From Paraprevotella sp. (GTDB lineage: Bacteria > Bacteroidota > Bacteroidia > Bacteroidales > Bacteroidaceae): a stretch of DNA of 6,050 nt. The DNA is taken from NCBI GenBank assembly GCA_021205005.1, contig JAJPYK010000042.1:1-6050 (forward strand), read 5' to 3'. Shown piece after piece: positions 1 through 6,050 of the stretch; the stretch's first letter is position 1, and each line of letters opens with the position of its first letter. The translations under genes were made by a program, and so were the position numbers. The notes under the pieces are model-generated. The model made no database searches. It saw only the letters and a list, made by a program, of their open reading frames with translations, and was not told the origin of the DNA.

Positions 1-50
1 CGGGGCTATTTGATTAATTGTTTAACTCGTCCCATTTTAACGGGACACTA
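1..50. mobile_element. Candidate end of an insertion element or other rearrangement junction
   Basis: The exporter's coding similarity stops abruptly near position 50 and the remaining bases are AT-rich, stop-filled in all frames of the exporter strand, and include an imperfect palindrome at 29-46 with terminal bases CGGGACACTA meeting the gene. This arrangement is typical of an insertion sequence terminus, but no transposase is in view and I cannot name an IS family from 50 bases. A deletion or other rearrangement would look the same here. Confidence 0.35.
29..46. repeat. Imperfect 18-base palindrome beside the exporter truncation
   Basis: The bases GTCCC and GGGAC flank an AT-rich centre. 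Read on the minus strand the hairpin has seven base pairs including one G-T wobble and a four-base loop. It is not followed by a T-run on either strand, so it does not look like a Rho-independent terminator. Its position immediately past the truncated exporter suits a subterminal hairpin of a mobile element, as an inference. Confidence 0.55.
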
Positions 51-1460
51 ATGATGTTGCATATTAGAATCGAAAGATGTTCCGGTACTGAAATAACCGA
101 AGACCAAAGTCAAGCCTACTACTCCCCACCATATCACACGCCTGATCCGTTTATGGTGTAAGGCAATCCCCAACTTACCTAATGATAATCCGTATCGATG
201 GATCTCCTCCCTTTGTTGTGGCTTTAAAAAGACAGGTAAACCAATCAATACGAACAAAATAGTACCGATCAACATCAAAGAGCCGAATAATCCTAAGTCC
301 CTCATGGCCTGGGCATCCAACAAGACAAGACATAGAAACGCACTGACCGTAGTGATGTTCCCCACCAACAAAGGCGGAATCATTTCCTTCAGTGCTTCCC
401 GCATATTCGTTTCAGGCTTGAGATGGTCGATAAAATGCAACGGATAATTCACGGCTATGCCGATAATAACAGAACCTATCCCAATCACAATCAGCGAGAT
501 TCCGTCACGCATCAATGCGATAATCCCTAAAGCGAAAAGCCAACCGACAAATACGGATATGCCAATCCATATCAAATCACTGATTCTGCGAAAAGAATAT
601 AGGAGAATCAAGAAGATGAGCACCACAGAAAGGCTTATGGCCAATATACTGCCGGCCTTTATCTGTGCTGCATTGGTGGCTGCAATCAATGGAGCTCCGA
701 CAGTAGATACAGTCAATGAAGGGCAAACCGATTTCACGTCGGCAACGCAATCATCCAATAAATGCTGCAACTCCTGATTGTGATGAGAATCACTGATGCC
801 AAAAGGAGAATCTAACAGAACAATCCCTACGCTATCCTTGAAAAGATATCCGTCTATGGCTTGATATGCCCCGTCCATACTCAAGTCTCTCAGACGATGA
901 GTAATTCCCGAACTGAGATGCAAAGGATCATAAGGCAGACTTTGCGTCATAAATCCTCCCGTAGGAAGCATCAACATAAGTTTATCTTGCTCCATTTGAG
1001 ACTGCAAATGTGCAGAACCTGTAACCAACGAATCAAGACGAAGATAATCGGAGTCCGTAAGTAACAAAGGATAAGTCTGCCAGACAGTCTGCAACACTTT
1101 CAACATCGCAGTTTCATCTACCTTCAAACGCAGATTCTTAACCCAATGACCGGTATCCCGTCGGGCAACAGACTTTCCAAATGCCTCTATACCCGTTTCT
1201 ATACTCAACAGTTTATCTTCATCCCTGGCATTGTCTTGAGCCTTGAAAGTCACCGCTATCGTATTCTGTCCTCCCAAGTTATTGAACACCGCCGAATACT
1301 TGGCCGTCTCCTGATCAAGCGGCATAAACGCAGCTATGTCCTCATTATGTTTCATGTGATAAGCCGAAATCCCACACAATAACAACAACAGGCACATTCC
1401 TCCATATACCCAAGCGCGATGAGGAGACAATTTATCGAATATTTTAAGGAACAATTTCAT
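48..1460 (-). CDS. MMPL/RND-type exporter, truncated at its 3' end (probably non-functional)
   Basis: This encodes the first 470 residues of an RND-superfamily MMPL-type inner-membrane exporter (predicted exporter group COG4258), proposed to move polyene lipids outward. Visible parts are TM1 (about 17-33), a periplasmic domain (about 34-265), a cluster of helices (about 272-289, 293-313, 320-338, 367-383, 390-412) with GIGSVIIGIAVNYPLHFIDH at 327-346, and TM7 (about 441-459). The protein then ends at SFDSNMQHH with a TAG, just as the second periplasmic module should begin. Complete members are about 770-800 residues with two such modules, so the second half is missing. The frame is open up to 1637, but the ATG at 1460 is the true start: it overlaps the glycosyltransferase stop as ATGA and gives a normal N terminus. 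The other two frames also stop within the next 40 bases, so a simple frameshift does not explain the loss. Confidence 0.85.
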   Translation of the reverse strand: MKLFLKIFDKLSPHRAWVYGGMCLLLLLCGISAYHMKHNEDIAAFMPLDQETAKYSAVFNNLGGQNTIAVTFKAQDNARDEDKLLSIETGIEAFGKSVARRDTGHWVKNLRLKVDETAMLKVLQTVWQTYPLLLTDSDYLRLDSLVTGSAHLQSQMEQDKLMLMLPTGGFMTQSLPYDPLHLSSGITHRLRDLSMDGAYQAIDGYLFKDSVGIVLLDSPFGISDSHHNQELQHLLDDCVADVKSVCPSLTVSTVGAPLIAATNAAQIKAGSILAISLSVVLIFLILLYSFRRISDLIWIGISVFVGWLFALGIIALMRDGISLIVIGIGSVIIGIAVNYPLHFIDHLKPETNMREALKEMIPPLLVGNITTVSAFLCLVLLDAQAMRDLGLFGSLMLIGTILFVLIGLPVFLKPQQREEIHRYGLSLGKLGIALHHKRIRRVIWWGVVGLTLVFGYFSTGTSFDSNMQHH

Positions 1461-2170
1461 CGTATGGTTCTTAATAATTTTGAGGGCAGACCATATACTA
1501 CAGCCAAGAAACAAAGCAGAGTATTCAATAAGCTGATACGTGCGAAATCGTATATCGGACGAAAATGAGTCACTCGCAATCCGGCCGGCGGATAGTAGAC
1601 CTTTATAGAAACAGGAATCATACGAATGCCACGCCAAGCCGCATAGACTAACATTTCCAATTCGGCCTCATATCGTGAAGTGACCCACCACATATGTCCC
1701 ATTTGTCTTAAAGGATATGAACGAAAACCGGTTTGAGTATCGGGCAAATTCACGCCGGTCTGCAATCTGAACCAAAAGTTAGAAGACCTATTGGCAAAAG
1801 TATTCTTTGACGGCATACCCTCTTCTTCTAAATTACGACTTCCAATAATCATACTGTCCGGATGTAGAAGCATCGCCTCGACAAACCGGGGAATATCACT
1901 CGCGAAGTGCTGCCCGTCGGCATCGATCGTTATTGCATAATCGAATCCAAGTTCACGGGCCTTGCGAAATCCCATCTTGAGAGCAGATCCCTTTCCTCTA
2001 TTACGACCGTAAGCGACAATAGTCGCATCCACATCCGATAACAAACGATCCGTCCCATCCGTACAACCATCATTCACCACGATGATGTCATGTGTATACT
2101 TTAATACCTCTTCAATAACTTGAAGAATGGTACCCCTGTTATTATATGTCGGAATGATCACGCACCACAT
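1457..2170 (-). CDS. Family 2 glycosyltransferase (dolichyl-phosphate-mannose synthase-like)
   Basis: This 237-residue GT-A glycosyltransferase should transfer a sugar from a nucleotide donor to the polyene or its lipid anchor at the cytosolic face of the inner membrane. GT2 motifs appear in order: VIIPTYNN (4-11), VVNDGCTDGT (31-40) with nucleotide-binding Asp34, GRNRGKGSALKMGF (55-68), the metal-binding DADGQH (83-88), GSRN (110-113), DTQTGFRSYP (144-153, the acceptor-side QTGFR motif) and RYEAELEML (166-174). A hydrophobic stretch at about 212-229 could hold the C terminus at the membrane. The start at 2170 places the first beta strand at residue 3, and there is no room for a longer form without deeper overlap of the dehydratase gene. 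Its TGA overlaps the exporter ATG as ATGA. In proteobacterial clusters the equivalent protein is often linked to an acyltransferase; none is fused here. The exact sugar and acceptor cannot be told. Confidence 0.9.
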   Translation of the reverse strand: MWCVIIPTYNNRGTILQVIEEVLKYTHDIIVVNDGCTDGTDRLLSDVDATIVAYGRNRGKGSALKMGFRKARELGFDYAITIDADGQHFASDIPRFVEAMLLHPDSMIIGSRNLEEEGMPSKNTFANRSSNFWFRLQTGVNLPDTQTGFRSYPLRQMGHMWWVTSRYEAELEMLVYAAWRGIRMIPVSIKVYYPPAGLRVTHFRPIYDFARISLLNTLLCFLAVVYGLPSKLLRTIR

Positions 2171-2528
2171 GATAGGTCATTGACATCTTAGAAAAAACCT
2201 GTTCGCCTATGGCAAATGAAGCAGAGATCTTGCACTCCTCTCCATTCTCCACGATTTTCATTAATTTAATCGCCCATTCGGTATGCTCTTCTGGAGAAAT
2301 CACAGCTATGTATTTCACATTTTTGATCTCAGTCAAAAAGACTTCGCACCCCAAATGCAAAGAAAGCACTTCCGTAATCATCTGTATCTGACATACCCCG
2401 GGAGTAATCGGGGCAGAAGGAAAATGAGCCTTGTAGATCTCATGATCGGGATTAAGCCGGATCCATACAGTCCAACTTTCCTCCCCACGTTCCTTACGAA
2501 TAATATGAAAAAACTTATTCAACAGCAT
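2142..2528 (-). CDS. Hotdog-fold 3-hydroxyacyl-ACP dehydratase-like protein (FabZ/ApeI type)
   Basis: This 128-residue single hotdog-domain protein is expected to remove water from 3-hydroxyacyl-ACP and leave the trans double bond that builds a conjugated polyene. The motif PDHEIYKAHFPSAPITPGV (27-45) is the FabZ/FabA signature, with catalytic His35 followed by FP and the PGV turn that starts the central helix. The acidic residue of FabZ enzymes sits 14 positions after this His; here that position is Gln49 (CQIQMITE), while Glu53 lies one helical turn further on. The enzyme may therefore use another acid, or be an inactive partner or thioesterase-like relative. It overlaps the upstream secreted-protein gene by 14 bases and the glycosyltransferase by 29 bases. 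A dehydratase directly before a glycosyltransferase matches the order seen in proteobacterial aryl-polyene clusters, supporting a polyene role rather than housekeeping fatty-acid synthesis. Confidence 0.85.
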   Translation of the reverse strand: MLLNKFFHIIRKERGEESWTVWIRLNPDHEIYKAHFPSAPITPGVCQIQMITEVLSLHLGCEVFLTEIKNVKYIAVISPEEHTEWAIKLMKIVENGEECKISASFAIGEQVFSKMSMTYHVVRDHSDI

Positions 2529-2949
2529 GTTCGATCGGCTTTAAATGGTAGATGATTTTCAAACGTATATTGTTTAAGACGATGGAACAGTCATCTCCTG
2601 ACAAAAAAGTACGCCCTTTCAACGTTTTACTTCCAAAGCTAAATAATACAGCCATATCTTTAGTTATGACTCTATGGATATATCGTTTATTCAAAAAACC
2701 GATAACATTATATAACCTCACTTTACCATCAACTGAGGAATATATCGCATCGTAAGCCTTGATACCGAATTCATTCACCACACTCATTGTTCTTTCCGTA
2801 CCGTCCATTCGGATGATACAAATACCGGAAACATGCTTTCCGTGCGGGAAATCTATATCAATCACATACTGACGAAACTCTTGCGCAACAGCTGAAGCTG
2901 TCCATAAGAAAAAGAATAAAAGCGATATGATATGCAACGACCTCATCAT
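2515..2949 (-). CDS. Secreted protein of unknown family in the pigment-transport block
   Basis: This is a 144-residue protein that I do not recognise with certainty. Residues 1-22 form a clear signal peptide (basic start MMRSLH, a Leu/Phe-rich core, cleavage after AVA before Gln23), so the mature protein of about 122 residues should be periplasmic or outer-membrane associated; no lipobox Cys is present. The mature part alternates beta-strand-like segments such as YVIDIDFPHG, GICIIRMDGT and TMSVVNEFGIKAYDAIYS, which recall small LolB/DUF3261-type beta proteins. It starts four bases after the LolA-like stop and overlaps the dehydratase start by 14 bases. In related clusters the LolA-like gene has an outer-membrane partner lipoprotein near it, so an acceptor or accessory role in transport is a reasonable but unproved inference. 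The adjacent second ATG (2946) would change the start by only one residue. Confidence 0.75.
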   Translation of the reverse strand: MMRSLHIISLLFFFLWTASAVAQEFRQYVIDIDFPHGKHVSGICIIRMDGTERTMSVVNEFGIKAYDAIYSSVDGKVRLYNVIGFLNKRYIHRVITKDMAVLFSFGSKTLKGRTFLSGDDCSIVLNNIRLKIIYHLKPIEHAVE

Positions 2950-2953
2950 GACA

Positions 2954-3583
2954 TTATTTCACATTAAAAACGGCATCATCAATAGAGATGTTCCTCTTTA
3001 CATTCATCATTTCAATCGTTGTTATATCACCGCTTTTCTCGACAAGCTCTACCGATGTTACCATCTGTTGTACCGGATCTATGTGCAAACGAATGCTATC
3101 GAAAAATTGTTGCAAGTCTTTTTGCTGAGGAACAAGCTTAGCCATCCAGTTCTTTTTTAAAGTGTACATCGTCACCTTAAAATATTTAGTATCCGTAAGA
3201 CACTTACCGGTTATGCTATTCATCATGATACGGGCTATCTGCTGAAACGTCCGACTTGACTTTACATCCACCACATCTGTTTTCTGCGATGATTTTAGCA
3301 TGACCTTATCCTTGTTCAAAACAAAAGTATAAGCGTAAGGAGACAAATATTCCCATCGAAGCAATCTGCCACCTTTATAGAACATTCTACCTCGCGATAC
3401 CAAAGCCGTTTTAAGTAATGACAATCGTTTGATTTGTTTAAAATCACACTGCAAACTCATCGTTTTACCGGCAGCATCACAAACGCTGGCAATCATTTTC
3501 TGACTCTAGGACTCACCTACTTTATCTTGAGCCAAAGCACAACCAGACACCAAAATCACGAAAAAAAGAAATATAAACTTCAT
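2954..3583 (-). pseudogene. LolA-like periplasmic lipoprotein/pigment carrier, interrupted by an in-frame TAG
   Basis: The ATG at 3583 begins a signal peptide (MKFIFLFFVILVSGCALAQ), but codon 26 is TAG (3508-3506). After it the same frame runs open from an ATG at 3496 to a TAA at 2954. Read through the TAG the frame has 209 codons, the normal LolA length. The downstream part has LolA features: MSLQCDFKQIK, then GRMFYKGGRLLRWEYLSPYAYTF in two pieces (strands of the half-barrel), then VKSSRTFQQIARIMMNSITG and a C-terminal ELVEKSGDITTIEMMNV. In aryl-polyene clusters LolA-like proteins are thought to carry lipid-like cargo across the periplasm. The signal peptide could be cut by signal peptidase I at ALA-Q, although VSGC also resembles a lipobox. 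Initiation at 3496 would give a 180-residue protein without export signal, hence probably useless. A lone base substitution explains the lesion; no frame change is needed. Gene callers may list only 2954-3496. Confidence 0.78.
3506..3508 (-). other. In-frame TAG stop between LolA signal peptide and mature domain
   Basis: The codon lies 25 sense codons after the ATG at 3583 and four codons before the next ATG in the same frame. It separates ALAQDKVGES from SQKMIASVCDAA. A single substitution from CAG, AAG, GAG, TAC or similar would create it. Reassignment of TAG in this genome is unlikely because the ketosynthase gene uses TAG as its normal terminator at 3969-3971. Confidence 0.8.
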
Positions 3584-3608
3584 ATCCAACTACATTCTAT
3601 ACGGCACT

Positions 3609-3962
3609 TCATTTAAGTATCAATAGACATCCGCATATAATCAATGCACATCCGATCCATCGATAGACAGAAACAGTCTCATGAAAAAATAGGATGGCAG
3701 CAAACATACCTAAGACATAACTAAGACTGATCATAGGATAAGCCATACTAAAAGGAAAATTCTTCAGTATAAACATCCAAAGTAAAGATACCGCCCCATA
3801 ACAGACTCCACACGACGCAAACTGCCAATTGCCCAGCAAAGAATGCCAAAACTCTCGATTCCATCCGAAAGGTCGCATTTCCTGCAAAGCAAACTTCAGG
3901 AGCACTTGCCCACCAGACAAAAGAAGGCACTGAAATAATACAAGGGGAAATAGTTTCCACAT
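3609..3962 (-). CDS. Small EamA/SMR-type four-helix membrane protein
   Basis: This is a 117-residue, strongly hydrophobic protein with four predicted membrane helices at about residues 4-26, 41-66, 70-93 and 99-116. The first helix carries the SGGQVLLKFAL pattern and the third the segment AYPMISLSYVLGMFAAIL. Both resemble the EmrE/SMR and ArnE/ArnF-like branch of the drug/metabolite transporter superfamily, whose members work as dimers and move drugs or lipid-linked sugars across the inner membrane. It starts six bases after the ketosynthase stop, so it is co-translated with pigment genes. A role in flipping or moving a pigment lipid or precursor is an inference from position only. The membrane Glu typical of EmrE is not seen in helix 1 (Gln19 lies nearby), so proton-coupled multidrug export is not supported. 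A standalone regulator or structural membrane subunit remains possible. Confidence 0.8.
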   Translation of the reverse strand: MWKLFPLVLFQCLLLSGGQVLLKFALQEMRPFGWNREFWHSLLGNWQFASCGVCYGAVSLLWMFILKNFPFSMAYPMISLSYVLGMFAAILFFHETVSVYRWIGCALIICGCLLILK

Positions 3963-3968
3963 AAATTT

Positions 3969-5759
3969 CTACTGTTTTACAAGAACCTTAGCAACAGACG
4001 TTACTCCGATAGAAACATCTTCCCCACGAAGACGGAAAAGCATGTCATGTAATATAGGGGTCACCTCATTGTGATAACCAATGAGAGCATTCCGAATCCG
4101 ACCTTGCTGCATCAATATCTCCGCATTATGCTGACAAAGTTCAAGAGCTCGATCGGCGTCCGTATCAGTATAGGTTATATTATAACCATGACAATGCGTA
4201 TGTACGGCTAATGTCCCCGCAATAGTATTGTGCGTACTTTGCATAAAAAGTGTAGGACTGAGCCCATCTTCTCCCTCACGACACATTTGATAAAGGAATT
4301 TCTCACTATTCTCCAACATACCGTAAGACGTTCCTATGATGATGGCGTCAGGTGTTTCAATGCCGGCATCTCTCAAGACAGACAATGATGTCCACATAGC
4401 CGACTTCAACAAAGCGCATAGCCGACGTGTAGCCATTGGAGACATCAATAACTTGAGGGCATCCAGAGAAGTACCAGGAGCTGAACATTTCGTTGCAAGA
4501 GTAAAGACGGACGATGGGAAATGTACCGATTTCCTCTGCTTTTCATCAGATACATCTTCGATAGGCTTATCACTTTTCGATATAATTAATGAAGCATCAT
4601 TCCCTCCAAAACCAAAACTGTTGGACATTATGTGCTTCAAGTTCGCTGTTTGAAGTTTGGACACGGGGATTATACCTCCCGGTATTGGATGCTTCCAACC
4701 TAAATTTGCCGGTATGAAACCATCAAGTAATGCTAATAAACTTATGACTAACTCTATGCTCCCAGCAGCAGATGTGGCGTGTCCGGTGAAAGGTTTTGTA
4801 CTCGATACAGGAGGAACGGTCCGCATAAAAATACGTTTCAGTGCCGTACTCTCACTGGCGTCATTATTCGGAGTTCCGGTACCATGAGCAGTGACATAAT
4901 CAATATCTTCCGGCGTCAAGCCCTCCATTTCAAGCGCCTTTTTCATGGCGAGATATGCACCATCTCCATTTGGAGAAGAGGCTGTTTGATGGAAAGCATC
5001 ACATGAATTACCATAACCCGAAAGCACAGCTAAAGGTTTGACTCCGCGCTCAGCAACAGAAGATAAGCTCTCAAGCACAACAAAAGCAGCCCCTTCTCCC
5101 AAATTCAGGCCCTTGCGTGAATCATCAAATAGCCTGCAACGCTCTGCATCAAGAATCATCAAGCTGCGAAAACCATTAAGATGAAACAAACTGAGCGACT
5201 CGCTTCCTCCTGCAATCACCACATCTGCTTTTCCTGTACGTATCATATCAGCACCCACAATGATTGCATTGGATGCAGAAGAACAAGCCGTAGAAACAGT
5301 AAGCGTGTGTGAAGCTTTAATACCCCAATAAGCCGACATCAGCTTGGTTGTCGCTCCAGAATCATGCGTACGCAATAAATCCAGATAATCGTCTTTCTCC
5401 AACATGTCTAAGAAATGTTGTTCCGTACGATCCATTCCTCCTACAGTAGTTCCTGAAATGAGATAGGCCTCATCCGATATGTTTCCGGACTGCTTCAAAG
5501 CCTGGCGAATCGCTTCTATTCCTAAAAGAGCTGTTCTATTATATATATCCTCCTCAGTCGAAGGAATATCCAGCATAGCACACAAATCCTGATTGGATAG
5601 TTTGACCTCTCCACAAGGCAGGCCTTTATGCTTGGACGACAAGAAACGCAACGGTCCAATACAGGAATTACCTTTCAATAAAGCATGCCTCACTTCATCC
5701 CTATTGTGGCCAATAGCCGAGATAATACCTACACCGGTGATGAAAACAGCACTATTCAT
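3969..5759 (-). CDS. Two-domain beta-ketoacyl-ACP synthase (KAS II-type plus KS N-terminal-like domain)
   Basis: This is a 596-residue condensing enzyme that should extend the ACP-bound chain by decarboxylative Claisen condensation with malonyl-ACP. Residues about 1-395 form a complete KAS-II-like thiolase-fold domain: the nucleophile is Cys159 in STACSSAS, the catalytic histidines are His292 (AHGTGTPNND) and His327 (KPFTGHATSAAG), Lys322 is conserved, and the closing glycine-rich motif NSFGFGGNDAS is at 380-390. A polar linker at about 396-412 leads to a second region, about 413-590, which resembles the ketosynthase N-terminal-like domain (PF13723) that is often a separate small gene in aryl-polyene clusters. 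This half has QSTHNTIAG at 507-515 where a condensing enzyme would carry its Cys, so it is probably not catalytic and may act as a partner or chain-length-type domain. The gene follows the ACP with an ATGA overlap, and its stop lies six bases before the next start. Confidence 0.92.
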   Translation of the reverse strand: MNSAVFITGVGIISAIGHNRDEVRHALLKGNSCIGPLRFLSSKHKGLPCGEVKLSNQDLCAMLDIPSTEEDIYNRTALLGIEAIRQALKQSGNISDEAYLISGTTVGGMDRTEQHFLDMLEKDDYLDLLRTHDSGATTKLMSAYWGIKASHTLTVSTACSSASNAIIVGADMIRTGKADVVIAGGSESLSLFHLNGFRSLMILDAERCRLFDDSRKGLNLGEGAAFVVLESLSSVAERGVKPLAVLSGYGNSCDAFHQTASSPNGDGAYLAMKKALEMEGLTPEDIDYVTAHGTGTPNNDASESTALKRIFMRTVPPVSSTKPFTGHATSAAGSIELVISLLALLDGFIPANLGWKHPIPGGIIPVSKLQTANLKHIMSNSFGFGGNDASLIISKSDKPIEDVSDEKQRKSVHFPSSVFTLATKCSAPGTSLDALKLLMSPMATRRLCALLKSAMWTSLSVLRDAGIETPDAIIIGTSYGMLENSEKFLYQMCREGEDGLSPTLFMQSTHNTIAGTLAVHTHCHGYNITYTDTDADRALELCQHNAEILMQQGRIRNALIGYHNEVTPILHDMLFRLRGEDVSIGVTSVAKVLVKQ

Positions 5760-6013
5760 TTTTGACGATGTTCAAATACATATTGAGCCATAACACGAAC
5801 AGACTTAAAGATATCCTTTCCTTGGGCAGGATCGCTAAGTTTAATGCCATATTGCTTCTCAAGAAGGACTATCAATTCTAAGGCATCAATTGAATCAAGC
5901 CCCAAACCGTCTCCAAAGAGAGGAGCATCATCGTCAATGTCATCACAAGTCATATCTTCCAGATTAAGTACCTTAATCATCTGTTGTTTGAGTTCTATTA
6001 TTAGTTCTTCCAT
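5756..6013 (-). CDS. Acyl carrier protein of the aryl-polyene cluster
   Basis: This is an 85-residue acyl carrier protein, the cytosolic carrier on which the growing polyene chain would be held by a phosphopantetheine arm. The attachment Ser is residue 41 in the motif GLGLDSIDALEL, followed by the helix-II-like segment ELIVLLEKQYGIKL. Acidic residues are dense around positions 20-29 and length matches the family. The start is set at the ATG at 6013 because MEELIIELKQ is a typical ACP opening; the frame could be extended to a TTG at 6037, but that adds eight atypical residues. Its stop overlaps the ketosynthase start by four bases (ATGA), which indicates translational coupling and argues that this ACP serves that ketosynthase rather than primary fatty-acid synthesis. 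Only 37 bases upstream are visible, so whether it is first in the operon is unknown. Confidence 0.93.
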   Translation of the reverse strand: MEELIIELKQQMIKVLNLEDMTCDDIDDDAPLFGDGLGLDSIDALELIVLLEKQYGIKLSDPAQGKDIFKSVRVMAQYVFEHRQK

Positions 6014-6050
6014 ATTAAATCTATTTTTATCGTTCAATAATATATAATGT

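Noticed and set aside
29..46. Palindrome as an intrinsic terminator for the operon
   Set aside because: There is no U-tract after the hairpin on the minus strand and the stem includes a wobble pair; it sits at a disrupted gene rather than at a natural operon end.
1461..1637. N-terminal extension of the exporter frame to an ATG at 1637
   Set aside because: The extra 59 residues lie entirely inside the glycosyltransferase gene, are unlike an exporter N terminus, and the ATG at 1460 forms a clean ATGA overlap with the glycosyltransferase stop.
3506..3508. TAG as a recoded or suppressed amber codon
   Set aside because: The ketosynthase gene in the same operon ends with TAG, and no suppressor tRNA or pyrrolysine gene is visible; a plain nonsense mutation is simpler.
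3748..3960. Alternative 70-codon minus-strand frame within the EamA/SMR gene
   Set aside because: It overlaps almost fully with the four-helix protein in another frame and lacks a coherent family pattern, while the 117-residue frame has clear membrane helices.
4336..4887. Plus-strand open frames of 76-105 codons opposite the ketosynthase
   Set aside because: They are antisense to a well-supported gene, show no recognisable domain and look like low-complexity shadows of the coding frame.
6014..6037. TTG start adding eight residues to the ACP
   Set aside because: The ATG at 6013 gives a standard ACP N terminus; the added residues NDKNRFN are not typical and TTG is a rare start.
6014..6050. 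AT-rich stretch upstream of the ACP as a Bacteroides promoter
   Set aside because: It contains TATATTATTG, which only partly resembles the TAnnTTTG -7 element, and no -33 TTTG can be assessed because the window ends.

Overview
The window reads as part of a chromosomal aryl-polyene (flexirubin-like) pigment gene cluster from a member of the Bacteroidales, most likely Bacteroides or a close relative. The evidence for the host is moderate GC, signal peptides ending in A-x-A followed by Gln, no strong Shine-Dalgarno sequences, and the combination of gene families. No gene here fixes the species. All genes lie on the minus strand, so the operon reads from high to low coordinates, and both ends of the operon lie outside or at the edge of the window.

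In transcription order it holds: a small acyl carrier protein (6013-5756); a two-domain ketosynthase, with a complete KAS-II-type condensing domain followed by a ketosynthase N-terminal-like domain that lacks the active-site Cys (5759-3969); a four-helix EamA/SMR-type membrane protein (3962-3609); a LolA-like periplasmic lipid carrier (3583-2954) split by an in-frame TAG at codon 26; a 144-residue secreted protein of unknown family (2949-2515); a hotdog-fold dehydratase-like protein (2528-2142); a family 2 glycosyltransferase (2170-1457); and an MMPL/RND-type exporter (1460-48) that stops at about the middle of the usual protein. Genes overlap or are separated by at most 25 bases, several with ATGA stop/start overlaps, so this is one tightly coupled transcription unit. 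No gene-free stretch exceeds 50 bases.

In related clusters, polyene chains are built on an ACP by ketosynthase, ketoreductase and dehydratase cycles. They are then modified by glycosyl- and acyltransferases and moved to the outer membrane with LolA-like and MMPL proteins. The ketoreductase, the ammonia lyase or starter-unit genes and the acyltransferase expected for such a cluster are not in this window.

The most notable point is that the two recognisable export genes, the LolA-like carrier and the MMPL exporter, are both damaged by independent lesions: a nonsense codon, and a truncation at a junction with unrelated DNA. The chain-building genes present look intact. This suggests a pigment cluster that has lost, or is losing, its transport branch.
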